A stretch of 64,000 bases of DNA from contig NZ_LFXJ01000005.1 in assembly GCF_001183605.1 (NCBI RefSeq), forward strand, positions 1,709,004 to 1,773,003, read 5' to 3'. The stretch comes from Lysinibacillus xylanilyticus (GTDB lineage Bacteria > Bacillota > Bacilli > Bacillales_A > Planococcaceae). The notes under the pieces are model-generated. The model ran no database searches. It saw only the letters and a list, made by a program, of their open reading frames with translations, and was not told the DNA's origin. Made by a program: the position numbers and the translations under genes. Numbering within the stretch: position 1 is the stretch's first letter; every line of letters starts with the position of its first letter. Below, piece after piece: positions 32,934 through 41,926 of this stretch.

Positions 32934-34382
32934 TTATTTACTATTTACCACATCGCTATATTGATTATAGAACGTGATTTGGTTACGACCATTGCGTTTG
33001 GACTCATACAGTGCTGTGTCCGCGATATGAATCAGCTCTTCGACCGCGGTAATCTGGCCTTGTTTATTTGTACTTACGCCAATACTAAATTCCAACTGAA
33101 CGTTCTCATCATTGATTGTTAAGGTTAGAGAGTTTAATGTTTGATAGAGATTTTCTGTCATCGTTTGAACAGATTCATCTTCTTGTAATTGACAAAGTAC
33201 AATAAACTCGTCGCCGCCAAAACGAGCAACTATCGACTCAAAAGGTTGAAAATAGTCCTTTAATGTAGTAGCAGTAATCGTTAAAGCATCATCACCAAAT
33301 AAATGACCATTTGTATCATTAATTTCTTTAAAATGGTCTAAATCAATCATCATCAATGCTAATTGTTGATTTTCTACTGAAGCTTTCTCCACCATCTTCT
33401 CTGCATTCTCATCAAAATAGCGTCGATTATAAATATTCGTTAATGGATCAATGTAAGAGGTTTTTTCAAAATGTTTTTTCTGGTCATTGTACTCCATCTC
33501 AAATAATAAATGAGTGTAATTTTCCCTTTGAATTTCTAATAAAATATTAATATATTCCTTTTGTACCGCACACAATATAAGTTTATTACCTTGCTTTTCT
33601 ATTAGCTTCACCAAAGAATTATAGATCGTTTGAAGCATAGATAAATCATTATTTTGTAAAGCATAGTGCTTTGACTTTTGGTACAAATCAATGGCCTCGC
33701 CAATGCGTCCCTGTTTTTCACAAAGTAATGCATAGGCATTTATAACCTCCAATTGTACCTTGGAATAAGGTGGTTTCTGAATCGTCACTAACAGCTCTTG
33801 CAATAATTCACTTGCTTCATCAAACTCCTCCAAGCAAATTTGTGCAACAGCTAAGTTTATTTTTGAATAATTAATCCCTGAAAATGGATTTTCATGCTTA
33901 GTCTCAAAATAATTAGCATAGTATAAGCTCTTTAAAGCAAAATCCTTCGCTTTTTGATGGTTCCCTAATGAGTTTTCTAAGTCGCTTAAATTATTATAAA
34001 TTTTCCCTATACTATCTATATGTTGAATACGCTCAGCAATCTTTAGTCCCTTTATCATAAACTCTTTCGACTTCTTTATATGGCCAGACGTCCCCCAATA
34101 AATAGCTGCTAAAATATAATGATGGATTAAATCGATATCATCGCCATATTGAAAGGTTAATTCGCGATACTGCTCAAGCACACTAATGGATACTTGCAAA
34201 TCACCAGTTTGGAAATAGCTTGCACAGCTATATCGCAATAACAGAATTGCTTTTTTATACATACCAAGCTCAATAGCACTTTCAATTGCGACACTACTTA
34301 GTTCTATATATTCTATAAAGCGATTCGCTTCATACAATTCATTTAGTGTAATCCATAATTCTTCAAAATCCTGTGTGTTCAT
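32934..34382 (-). CDS. TPR-repeat diguanylate cyclase (GGDEF)
   Basis: A 482-residue cytosolic protein. Residues 1-300 are helical TPR-like repeats (GKIYNNLSDLENSLGNHQKA, LLCEKQGRIGEAIDLYQKSK). The C-terminal GGDEF domain has YIDPLTNIYNRRYFDE, IDLDHFKEINDTNGH and an intact RFGGDEFIVL active site, so it should make cyclic di-GMP from GTP. The TPR part probably docks a partner protein. AAGGAGGGG sets the ATG at 34382. Confidence 0.93.
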   Translation of the reverse strand: MNTQDFEELWITLNELYEANRFIEYIELSSVAIESAIELGMYKKAILLLRYSCASYFQTGDLQVSISVLEQYRELTFQYGDDIDLIHHYILAAIYWGTSGHIKKSKEFMIKGLKIAERIQHIDSIGKIYNNLSDLENSLGNHQKAKDFALKSLYYANYFETKHENPFSGINYSKINLAVAQICLEEFDEASELLQELLVTIQKPPYSKVQLEVINAYALLCEKQGRIGEAIDLYQKSKHYALQNNDLSMLQTIYNSLVKLIEKQGNKLILCAVQKEYINILLEIQRENYTHLLFEMEYNDQKKHFEKTSYIDPLTNIYNRRYFDENAEKMVEKASVENQQLALMMIDLDHFKEINDTNGHLFGDDALTITATTLKDYFQPFESIVARFGGDEFIVLCQLQEDESVQTMTENLYQTLNSLTLTINDENVQLEFSIGVSTNKQGQITAVEELIHIADTALYESKRNGRNQITFYNQYSDVVNSK

Positions 34383-34891
34383 ACCGCCCCTCCTTAAATT
34401 CACCCTACTTCTTTAATACTATCTTTATGCGCATAATATTACAATTCCTCGGACTCATTTATTTCCAAATAAATGAGTAAAATTAATCTTAAAATACCAT
34501 ATAGTGATTCATTTCTCCCAAAATGGTGATACACCCTCTGTAAAATGGAAAGGGAGCCTAGTAAGTAAGTGGGGGTAGTTCAAGACAGTACAATAACTAT
34601 AATTTCCTGACAAATAAAAAACAAGCCTCTGCTCTAAAGAGGCTTGAAAAATGTTGGAATGAAAATGATGTCACCATAAAATGGGGTGATATTCGTTTTG
34701 GCTGACCGCTTTCCTTGAAGCGTCCAATGAGCCCTTGGGCAAGTCACGAAGGCGTTATCACACATCTTTATCGCCGTGATTCCCATTGGAGTAGCCCAAC
34801 CTTCACTTTAATCAACAACCTAATATTAATAAACCATTTAAGGCTGATTTTCATTTCAAGTGGGCAAGAACAAAGGATTGTCTGTTTAAGA
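34383..34891. other. Intergenic region
   Basis: A hairpin CAAGCCTCT..AGAGGCTTG lies at 34612-34640. At 34715-34800 a GC-richer stretch (CGTCCAATGAGCCCTTGGGC) resembles a decayed repeat. No gene was recognised. Confidence 0.4.
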
Positions 34892-35905
34892 TTATTTAAT
34901 ACCTAATATCTTCTTTAGCTCTTCTGATCTTTTTTGACTAAGATGTACGGTACCGTAACCTACTTTATTCAAATAAAGTGATTGACCATAACTTAGCCAG
35001 ACATCTATACGAACTCCTGCTAGCATAAATGAATAATCTGGAGGGTTTCCTATATCTTTGTCAGGCTGCCACTCTGTTTGTCGAAAGAATTGTATAACTT
35101 CCTTTTCATTTTGAATGTTGAGCTTAGTAGTAACTGTTGGTTCACTAATTACCATATTGTTTAATACGCCGTAGTGTGTGACAATTCCATTTTCATCAAT
35201 CGACTGGTTACTATTTGATTCTATTCCGACATAATCTCCTTGTTTTACAGGGAAATCATCCAAAACCGGATACCAAGTAGCTTTTGGGTACTTTTTCACG
35301 ATTTGCTCTTGGGAAAGGTTTTCTAAGTCCTTCGGAATAACTCCTTCAACAAATAGAAAGGCATTGGATTCTACCTCTACTTTTATAACTGTTCCCAAAT
35401 ACATAATTCCTTGTGAGCTACTATAATAATTCTTGATGCCATTTTGCTCTTCAAACGTTTTTGCCTGCTCTACAAAATGTTTATCAAAATAACGAAGAGC
35501 ATCTTGAGCGGCTATTTCTTGTACTATACCTTTCGGAAAAGTGGGGTATTTTTCAAGAAAAAAGGTATCAAGCTTTTTTTTTAGCTGTATACATTGGTAA
35601 CAACGGCTCCAGATACTTTTTAAAATATTTTTCGACTCCCTCTTCTTTAAAAAGATCAGCATATTCAGGTACTTTTTGTATCCTAACAAGATCTTCATAA
35701 TGCTCATTTCTCACAGCTTTTAGCTCTGCCTCAGAATAATGAAGACCAAGTGACTTCGCATAATAATAAATGGCAACTACGTTCTTATAGCGTTCAAACG
35801 CCTCTTTTGTGTAATATCCCTCGTCTTGTTTGCCCCAATTGATGCGTGTGATTTTTTCAAAATGAGTAAGCTGTGTATCGTTAAATACGTTCGAAGATTG
35901 TTGGC
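34892..35905 (-). pseudogene. Frameshifted and 5'-truncated gene of unknown family
   Basis: Two minus-strand frames join at a run of A residues near 35575: an N-terminal piece (from about 35905: SSNVFNDTQLTHFEKITRIN) ending KKK, and a downstream piece continuing LDTFFLEKYPTFPKGIVQEI to the stop at 34892. Together they give about 340 residues. The original 5' end is missing because the sequence beyond 35905 is antisense yrdB-like DNA. The late part (TWYPVLDDFPVKQGDYVGIE) looks like a beta-rich extracytoplasmic protein. The family is unknown. Confidence 0.6.
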
Positions 35906-36182
35906 TTATGGGTATTGGGGTATACAAACTGGGAAGGGCATATTCTTCAAGCTTTTACTTGGTATTGGAGTACCGGCTTTGTTCGTAGTTATTTGGAGTT
36001 TGTTTGGTTCACCTAAAGCAACTTTTCCATTGGATGGAGCTTTGCATTTTATTCTTGAATTAGTAGTATTCTCTTTAGCCGTCATAGCTCTATATGCAAC
36101 AGGACGAACACAATTAGCTATTGTATTTGCAATACTAATTATCATTAATCAGATTTTATTGTCCGTATTTCATCAACGCTAA
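35900..36182 (+). pseudogene. YrdB-family (DUF2568) membrane protein, 5' end lost
   Basis: From LLAYGYWGIQTGKGIFFKLL to the stop at 36182 the frame matches the YrdB/DUF2568 family, with three remaining helices. The first helix and the native start are replaced by sequence antisense to the neighbouring gene. A plus-strand ATG at 35826 keeps the frame open, so a chimeric 118-residue product is conceivable. The two divergent genes lost their 5' ends and common promoter region in one deletion (inference). Confidence 0.65.
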
Positions 36183-36213
36183 AAAATCCACTTTTTTTAA
36201 AGGTGGATTTTTA
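36181..36213. terminator. Bidirectional terminator
   Basis: AAAAATCCAC (36182-36191) with GTGGATTTTT (36203-36212), A and T runs on both sides. Confidence 0.8.
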
Positions 36214-37158
36214 GCTTTTTTGAAGGTAAGTGTATATCGTTGTAAGGTTAGCTTTAATACCGTTTACACCCTTCCATTCCCTATACTCTTTAGGTATAGC
36301 AAATCCAGAGATAAATTCTTCCAGTGACAATTTGTATTGAATAGCTTCTTTCGCGCGGTGAGTGATTAAAGACAAATATTCAATTAATGTATCGCATAAA
36401 GCCATATCTGTAACATTACCATGACCAGGTACAATTTTACTTATATCAATTTGTTTAACTCGCTTTAATATGGACAAGAAATCTTCAGGGTTATAGATCG
36501 GTACATGTAAATCTTCTGTCACTATATCACCCATAAATGCTATTTTTTCTATAGGTAAGTACATAAATGTATCGCTCGGTGAATGTCCTCCGCCTAAACA
36601 GTATAATTCCACAGTTCTATCTGCACCAGTGATGGTCAATTTTTCTTCAAACAACATGGATGGTAACACAATTTGCAATCGAGATAAGTCTTCCAACACT
36701 TTCGACATTTCTTGATATTGGTTGATCAAACTCGCTTTTATAATGGTGTCCTCTGTTGAATCGATTTGTTTTTTTAGCTGAAGCAGATAGTGATTCATGT
36801 CCTGCTTTTCCTTCTCATAATCTTCAATCTTATTTTTTTCTTTGCACATTCTCTCCGTTACATATGTAGAAATAATCGTTGTATCTGAAAATACTTGATT
36901 TCCAAAAACGTGATCCCCGTGATAATGACTGTTAATCAAATACTTTACTTTCTTACCCGTTAAACTTTCAGCTTGACGTCTTAACTCCTCCCCCGCTGAT
37001 GGAGTACTGAGCGAATCAAAAACTAGAAGCTCGTCACCTAAATCAATTATTCCCGCATTACTCCAAGCACCTTGACCTGGTTTAGCAACGGCAGCAAACA
37101 CACCATCACATAAAGTATGCAAAGTAAAATATTCTGTTTCTACTATCTCTTGTTCCAT
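36211..37158 (-). CDS. MBL-fold metallohydrolase
   Basis: A 315-residue cytosolic metallo-beta-lactamase-fold enzyme. The metal motif NSHYHGDHVFGN lies near residue 77. SPSDTFMYLPIEKIAFMGDIV follows near residue 195 with the later metal ligands, and IVPGHGNVTD near 240. Residues 105-165 form a helical insertion (YEKEKQDMNHYLLQLKKQID). Substrate unknown. AGGGGGAGCT precedes the ATG. Confidence 0.9.
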   Translation of the reverse strand: MEQEIVETEYFTLHTLCDGVFAAVAKPGQGAWSNAGIIDLGDELLVFDSLSTPSAGEELRRQAESLTGKKVKYLINSHYHGDHVFGNQVFSDTTIISTYVTERMCKEKNKIEDYEKEKQDMNHYLLQLKKQIDSTEDTIIKASLINQYQEMSKVLEDLSRLQIVLPSMLFEEKLTITGADRTVELYCLGGGHSPSDTFMYLPIEKIAFMGDIVTEDLHVPIYNPEDFLSILKRVKQIDISKIVPGHGNVTDMALCDTLIEYLSLITHRAKEAIQYKLSLEEFISGFAIPKEYREWKGVNGIKANLTTIYTYLQKS

Positions 37159-37346
37159 TCATAGCTCCCCCTAGCAGTTTTTACATATTATAGCATTCAA
37201 ACTTTAAAAAAGGTTGTTTCTTAAAGATTGTTGCTATCCTACTAACAGAGTGGTTTACAATGAGGTATTGGTTTCGCTGGCTTTAAAATGGAAAATACCA
37301 AAAATCAAATCAATTAATAGTATAGATGTTAAAAGCTATTAATAGT

Positions 37347-37916
37347 CTAATTTTCAGGTATATATTTGTTGCTTCCAGGGAGTTTCTTAATTTTATTCCA
37401 AGCTTCAATCGCTTCTGCACGACTTTTTCCTTTGTTATTTGAGTCAGAAAAAAAGTCACGAATGAATTGATTGTATTCAAACTGAGGGGGAATTTTCTTC
37501 TGGTGGGATGGGTCTTTCTTGCGTTTATCTTCTTCATACCAAGCACCTACAACATCACGATACGTTTTTCCAATATTGTTTTTAATGTAGTTTTGGATAT
37601 AGGTAGAAAAATGAAACTTTGGAATTACAGTCTTGAAAAATGCTCTCACATCTTGGCCACATCGATGATTTTCCGTAATGACTGTATCAAGGCTGAGTTC
37701 ACTGATAGTTCGAGATTTATTATTAGCCTTTAAATTTCTCTGTGGTTTTTTTATCTTTCCTGTCCAAAGAAATGTTTCAATTCTATCTGAAATCTCTATT
37801 TTAGAACCCGATGCGCTTATTCCATTATCTCTACAAAATATTTGCAATTCTTCTTTCAACCAATAATAATCCATAAAATCTTGAATACTAATTTCTTTTG
37901 TAAGAATAGGTCTCAT
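37347..37916 (-). CDS. SAP-domain protein (DUF6434-like)
   Basis: A 189-residue basic protein. Residues 18-55 (WLKEELQIFCRDNGISASGS, then KIEISDRIETFL) form a SAP helix-extension-helix nucleic-acid-binding domain. A following segment (SLDTVITENHRCGQDVRAFF, FHFSTYIQNYIKNNIGKTYR) matches a domain often paired with SAP in Bacilli. Probably binds DNA or RNA; its role is unknown. AAGGAG precedes the ATG. The short overlapping frame at 37310-37546 is not a gene. Confidence 0.8.
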   Translation of the reverse strand: MRPILTKEISIQDFMDYYWLKEELQIFCRDNGISASGSKIEISDRIETFLWTGKIKKPQRNLKANNKSRTISELSLDTVITENHRCGQDVRAFFKTVIPKFHFSTYIQNYIKNNIGKTYRDVVGAWYEEDKRKKDPSHQKKIPPQFEYNQFIRDFFSDSNNKGKSRAEAIEAWNKIKKLPGSNKYIPEN

Positions 37917-38066
37917 TCATAACACTCCTTATAAATACACATTCATATTATAGAATGTTTCCTATTTAATGTAATCAAATTTTATTATTTTAAATAGAAA
38001 CAAACTTTACGAAAACACCTAAAAAAAGAAAACCCACTCTTTTTCAGAATGGATTTTCTCATTATA

Positions 38067-38288
38067 TTAAATAAGTCGCTTAATCTTCGTTTCATATAAT
38101 GCAACAATTAGTAAGCCACCAAGTATAGGGGTTAAAGAACTAAAACTGAAATATAAACCTCCATCATTGTATTGTCCGAAGAAATGAAATTGCAGCCACG
38201 GGACACCATATGTTTCACCTATACCGTATAAAAAAACTGTGCTAAATAAAAACAATGCGAGACATTTAATAAATTCATTGCTCTTCAT
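38067..38288 (-). CDS. Small membrane protein
   Basis: A 73-residue protein with two hydrophobic helices (about 8-25 and 47-65) and a basic C-terminus (KIKRLI). The family was not recognised. ATG at 38288 is preceded by GAGGTG. It is the last gene of the two-component operon, 10 bases after the lipoprotein stop. Confidence 0.65.
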   Translation of the reverse strand: MKSNEFIKCLALFLFSTVFLYGIGETYGVPWLQFHFFGQYNDGGLYFSFSSLTPILGGLLIVALYETKIKRLI

Positions 38289-38298
38289 ACAATTCACC

Positions 38299-39360
38299 TC
38301 ACTTAACGATGGTCATTTGTTTTGCGTATGCTACAAGGTCTTCGATTGTTAGCTTAGAGTTTGCAAGAAAAATGCTATATTGATAGCCGTTTTCCTGCCA
38401 GCTAATACAACGGAAATTTTGCTCATCCATTACAGTACCTTTTTGACCTCGGATGTCCATTTCTTTTTCTCCTAAAATAGGCTCTTCCTTTGTAGCTTTA
38501 CTATTTGCTTTAAAAACTGTTACTGAAATATCTTCTTGACCATTCTTCGCATAACTAAAGGTATACTCTGAACGATTTTCTATCCCTTTATCTAATGAAA
38601 TTTGCTCCAAAATTAGTCCATTTTCTTCTGGCACCATTAAAAATTCGCCAAGCTCGTTCTTTACTGTTTCCAGTTTTACTAATTCAGATCCACTTATTTC
38701 TTCCACTTTTGCATCCTTTGGAATATCAATTGTAAATTGTGCATCATCAATTTTTGCATTTTCATCCATTTTCGTATACTCTGTTATCATTTTATTTCCA
38801 GCACTATTCGTTATTGTTTTTAATGTTACCCATGTTTTTTTATCAACCCATACTTCTATATCACCTATTAAAGTATCATCTTTTTTTGCTTTCGCTACAA
38901 TTTTATACGTATCTCTACCAGCAATCTTTTCCTCTCCATCAATTTTCACATCATGTGTATCCTTTACTAGATTAAATAGTAATTCTGCCTGATCTCTTGG
39001 TGATTGGAATCCATCTAAACCGTCTTCGCCTAAATCCATTTTATGAACCGTGTTTTTTACAACATCATATATAATGACTTGTGAACCATTGTTGACTGAG
39101 ATGATATGTTCACCATTTTCAGCTGTTGTCTCGATTCGTCGTTTACCATCTTTAGCCCACTCCTTGACTTGAGCTTTTCCACCAACGTCACCCATATCCA
39201 TTTTGTATTCAGCGTAATAAGTAAGTGGTTCTTTCGTTTCCTGCAATGCTTGATCAATAATTTCCTGTGGTGAATATGATCCCTCTGTATTACAACCAAC
39301 TAAGCTAAATGTTAGTGCTGCAATTAAACCTGCTGCACGTAATGATTTTTTCCAATTCAT
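38299..39360 (-). CDS. LolA/DUF4367-like lipoprotein
   Basis: A 353-residue exported lipoprotein. Signal and lipobox LVGC place Cys at residue 23. Residues 30-215 have the LolA-like beta-sheet pattern of outer-membrane-lipoprotein-sorting relatives (QAQVKEWAKDGKRRIETT-like strands, GRDTYKIVAKAKKDD, IEVWVDKKTWVTLKT). The C-terminal part (GQKGTVMDEQNFRCISWQ) resembles DUF4367. It follows a sensor kinase with a one-base TAATG overlap, so it may sense or relay an envelope signal (inference). Confidence 0.82.
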   Translation of the reverse strand: MNWKKSLRAAGLIAALTFSLVGCNTEGSYSPQEIIDQALQETKEPLTYYAEYKMDMGDVGGKAQVKEWAKDGKRRIETTAENGEHIISVNNGSQVIIYDVVKNTVHKMDLGEDGLDGFQSPRDQAELLFNLVKDTHDVKIDGEEKIAGRDTYKIVAKAKKDDTLIGDIEVWVDKKTWVTLKTITNSAGNKMITEYTKMDENAKIDDAQFTIDIPKDAKVEEISGSELVKLETVKNELGEFLMVPEENGLILEQISLDKGIENRSEYTFSYAKNGQEDISVTVFKANSKATKEEPILGEKEMDIRGQKGTVMDEQNFRCISWQENGYQYSIFLANSKLTIEDLVAYAKQMTIVK

Positions 39361-40808
39361 TATGAAATCTCTCCTTTATATGGTGGCAACCAGCAAAGTA
39401 CAGCTGTTCCATAGCCCTCTTTCGATACGAGCTCTACTGTCCCACCATGCTTTTCAATTATTTGTTTTGCTATATTTAATCCTAGTCCAGTTCCCCGCTC
39501 CCCGGCTTTTGTTCTTGCCGTATCTGCTTGGTACATGGGCTCAAATAACTTCTCAATATCCTCTTTTTTTACGCCTTGCCCGCTATTTTGCACAATGATA
39601 TACATACCATCTTGCTGTTCCTGTGCTGGCGATACAAAATCAAAGCACCATATTGGACACTTTCCTGCCCTTACGGCTGCTATGCCTATCGTCGTACCTA
39701 CTGACCCGTAGCGCCAAGCATTACTCATTAAATTGTCGATCACTCGTTGAAGCTGCTTCGGATGAACTGCATATATCCCCTCTATGTCACAAGTAACTTC
39801 AAGCATAAATCCATGATCCTTGCTTAGCTGTTCATAATCAGATAGTGCCATTTCAAAAAACTCTGCCCCATCTACTGCTAAAAGGTCCAAATTATAGCTT
39901 GTAGATTGCAGTAAAGTGTACATTAGTAAATCCTCTAACATATGCTTCATCGTTTCAGACTTTGTTAAAATAATTTGACTGTACTCGTCCTGCTGTTCTT
40001 CCGATAACACCTTGCTTTGTAAAGACTCCGCATATGCTTGAATAGCTGTAAGAGGTGTTTTCAAATCATGCGAAATACTTGCAATCATTAGCTCCTTCTG
40101 CTGTTGTTCAGCTTTTAAATGAGCACGAGCAGTTTCAATTTCTTCCTGCATGGCAAGAAAGGTTTGAGCAAGTTCACCAATTTCATCTTTTCTTGCCACT
40201 AAATTCGATTCCACATGCTCCCCCTTTGCAAAAGCACGCATTTGCCTCATTAGTTCTTGCAGTGGTCGATTCAATTTGCGATTAAGTAGCAATATAACCG
40301 CCATATAAATTAGGAGAAACAATAATATTGCACCGACCAATACAAACCAAGAACGATTTTCTACTCCCTGTTTCCAGTCCGTCCGAACTAGTTGAATTTC
40401 ATAAATTCCAAGCAATTCGCCGTTTTGATAAACCGGTTCTTTATACATAAATGCGTTGTACTTTTGTTTTAGTTCATATAGGTTCTTAAAAACTTGTTCT
40501 TTCGACGCAAATCTAGTAGTCAACGGATTGGAGGAATACAAAACAATACCCGTTTTGGAATAAAGCGTAATAGCTAGCTGATCATTCGTAAAAGTATTAA
40601 CTTCTTTCAAATCTGCATTTCTTTTATATAATTCAGGATTACCTATAACAGATTTTATATCATTAAGCTCTGTCAGCTTTTCAAAATATTCTTCAAAGCT
40701 TTTTTCATGATAATAGGCATTAATCCATACATAAAGGCTATAAGCACCTGTTATCGGTAAAACCATCACAATGAAAAAAGTGATAAGTAACCATGTTTTT
40801 ATTTTCAT
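39360..40808 (-). CDS. Two-component sensor histidine kinase
   Basis: A 482-residue membrane kinase with two transmembrane helices (about 6-27 and 158-178) bracketing an extracytoplasmic sensor loop. HAMP follows (LNRPLQELMRQMRAFAKGEH), then HisKA with the phospho-His in ASISHDLKTPLTAIQAYAES, and HATPase_c with N (DNLMSNAWRYG), G1 and G2 (GERGTGLGLNIAKQI) boxes. The ATG overlaps the response regulator's stop by four bases (ATGA). The ligand is unknown. Confidence 0.95.
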   Translation of the reverse strand: MKIKTWLLITFFIVMVLPITGAYSLYVWINAYYHEKSFEEYFEKLTELNDIKSVIGNPELYKRNADLKEVNTFTNDQLAITLYSKTGIVLYSSNPLTTRFASKEQVFKNLYELKQKYNAFMYKEPVYQNGELLGIYEIQLVRTDWKQGVENRSWFVLVGAILLFLLIYMAVILLLNRKLNRPLQELMRQMRAFAKGEHVESNLVARKDEIGELAQTFLAMQEEIETARAHLKAEQQQKELMIASISHDLKTPLTAIQAYAESLQSKVLSEEQQDEYSQIILTKSETMKHMLEDLLMYTLLQSTSYNLDLLAVDGAEFFEMALSDYEQLSKDHGFMLEVTCDIEGIYAVHPKQLQRVIDNLMSNAWRYGSVGTTIGIAAVRAGKCPIWCFDFVSPAQEQQDGMYIIVQNSGQGVKKEDIEKLFEPMYQADTARTKAGERGTGLGLNIAKQIIEKHGGTVELVSKEGYGTAVLCWLPPYKGEIS

Positions 40809-41503
40809 AGCGGTTCACCAATAAATCGATAGCCCTTCCCCCAAACAGTCTGTATGTAATAAGGGGTTTTAACTGGATCCTTTAGCTTTTCTCGCAGTGC
40901 TTTTATATGTACTGTAACTGTATGTGTGTCATCTACGCTCGCCTGTTGCCAAATATGCTGATAGAGCTCTTCTTTTGAAAAAGTTTGGCTTGGATTTTTC
41001 GAAAGTAGTTTTAACAGAGCAAATTCCTTCTGTGTTAAGGCAAGCTCTTGGTCATCAAGGCGCGCTGTTTCCTTTTGCCAATCAATTTTTAAGCCGTGTG
41101 CAAAGGATGTAACATCTTCTGTTATCTCTTTTTTCGTATAACGTTTCCAGCGACGTAAGTGTGAGGCTACACGTGCCTTTAACTCCTCTAAGCTAAACGG
41201 TTTAGCTATATAATCGTCAGCGCCCTGCAAACCCTCAACCTTATCTGACTCTTCCTTACGTGCACTCATCATTAAAATAGGAACATCACTTTCCCAACGA
41301 ATATTTTGACAAACCGTCAGACCATCCATCTCAGGTAACATCCAATCGACTAACACTAAATCGAACGTATCCGCTTGAAAATCCGCTAGCCCTTCAAGTC
41401 CTGTTGTTGCCCAAGTAATATGGTAACCCTCCAGCTCAAGCGTATCCTTCACAATACGTCCAATCGCCGTATCATCCTCAATCAGTAATAGCTTTTCTTT
41501 CAT
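40805..41503 (-). CDS. OmpR-family response regulator
   Basis: A 232-residue regulator. The receiver domain has LLIEDD at the start, the phospho-Asp in DLVLVDWMLPEMDG and Lys in DDYIAKPF. The C-terminal winged helix is of the Trans_reg_C type (LTQKEFALLKLLSKNPSQTF, YIQTVWGKGYRF). ATG at 41503 is set by AGGAGG; a frame extending to 41689 runs into the 21-bp repeats. First gene of the operon regulator-kinase-lipoprotein-membrane protein. Confidence 0.96.
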   Translation of the reverse strand: MKEKLLLIEDDTAIGRIVKDTLELEGYHITWATTGLEGLADFQADTFDLVLVDWMLPEMDGLTVCQNIRWESDVPILMMSARKEESDKVEGLQGADDYIAKPFSLEELKARVASHLRRWKRYTKKEITEDVTSFAHGLKIDWQKETARLDDQELALTQKEFALLKLLSKNPSQTFSKEELYQHIWQQASVDDTHTVTVHIKALREKLKDPVKTPYYIQTVWGKGYRFIGEPL

Positions 41504-41589
41504 CTGTTTTCCTCCTGTACTAACCTTACTATGTAAAAAGACATTTTTTCTGAACTTTATACTTTCTTTATAATTACCATAGATACGGC

Positions 41590-41852
41590 TATCCGTCACT
41601 TTTCGGTTTTTATCCGTCGTTCTGACCGGACTTTCCGTCGCCTTCTTTTCTATCCGTCGTTCTGCCTGGATTATCCGTCGCTTCTCCATCTCTATCCGTC
41701 GTTCTGACCATTCTTTCCGTCGCTTCTCCTTTCCATCCGTCGTTCTGACCGGACTTCCGTCGCTTCTCCATTTCTATCCGTCGTTCGACTGGTCTTTCCG
41801 TCGCTTCGCCTTTTCTATCCGTCATTCTGCCCGGACTTTCCATCGCTCCACT
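41590..41852 (+). repeat. Second 21-bp minisatellite, about 13 units
   Basis: TCCGTC cores recur at 41592, 41613, 41634, 41653, 41674, 41695, 41716, 41736, 41756, 41777, 41797, 41818 and (as TCCATC) 41839, spacing 19-21. Two unit types alternate: ATCCGTCGTTCTGACCGGAC and TTCCGTCGCTTCTCCTTTC. Frames running through it on either strand have no ribosome binding site. It lies upstream of the response regulator and after the pit terminator. Confidence 0.9.
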
Positions 41853-41881
41853 CGTCTCTTTGCCACGATAAATCCATTTCA

Positions 41882-41917
41882 AATAAAAAAAGGAATGCAC
41901 ATAATTTGTGCATTCCT
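41882..41917 (-). terminator. Terminator of the DUF47-pit operon
   Basis: AGGAATGCAC (41891-41900) with GTGCATTCCT (41908-41917), followed by T7 on the minus strand. Confidence 0.85.
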
Positions 41918-41926
41918 CCCAATATG

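Noticed and set aside
35568..35590. Treating the A-run frameshift as a sequencing error only
   Set aside because: It cannot be excluded, but the same gene has also lost its 5' end, so it is inactive regardless.
37310..37546. Minus-strand frame overlapping the SAP-domain gene
   Set aside because: It is out of frame within a well-supported gene and lacks its own start signals.
38739..38975. Plus-strand frame within the LolA-like lipoprotein gene
   Set aside because: It is rich in Leu, Phe and His as expected from the antisense of Lys/Asp-rich coding sequence; it has no ribosome binding site.
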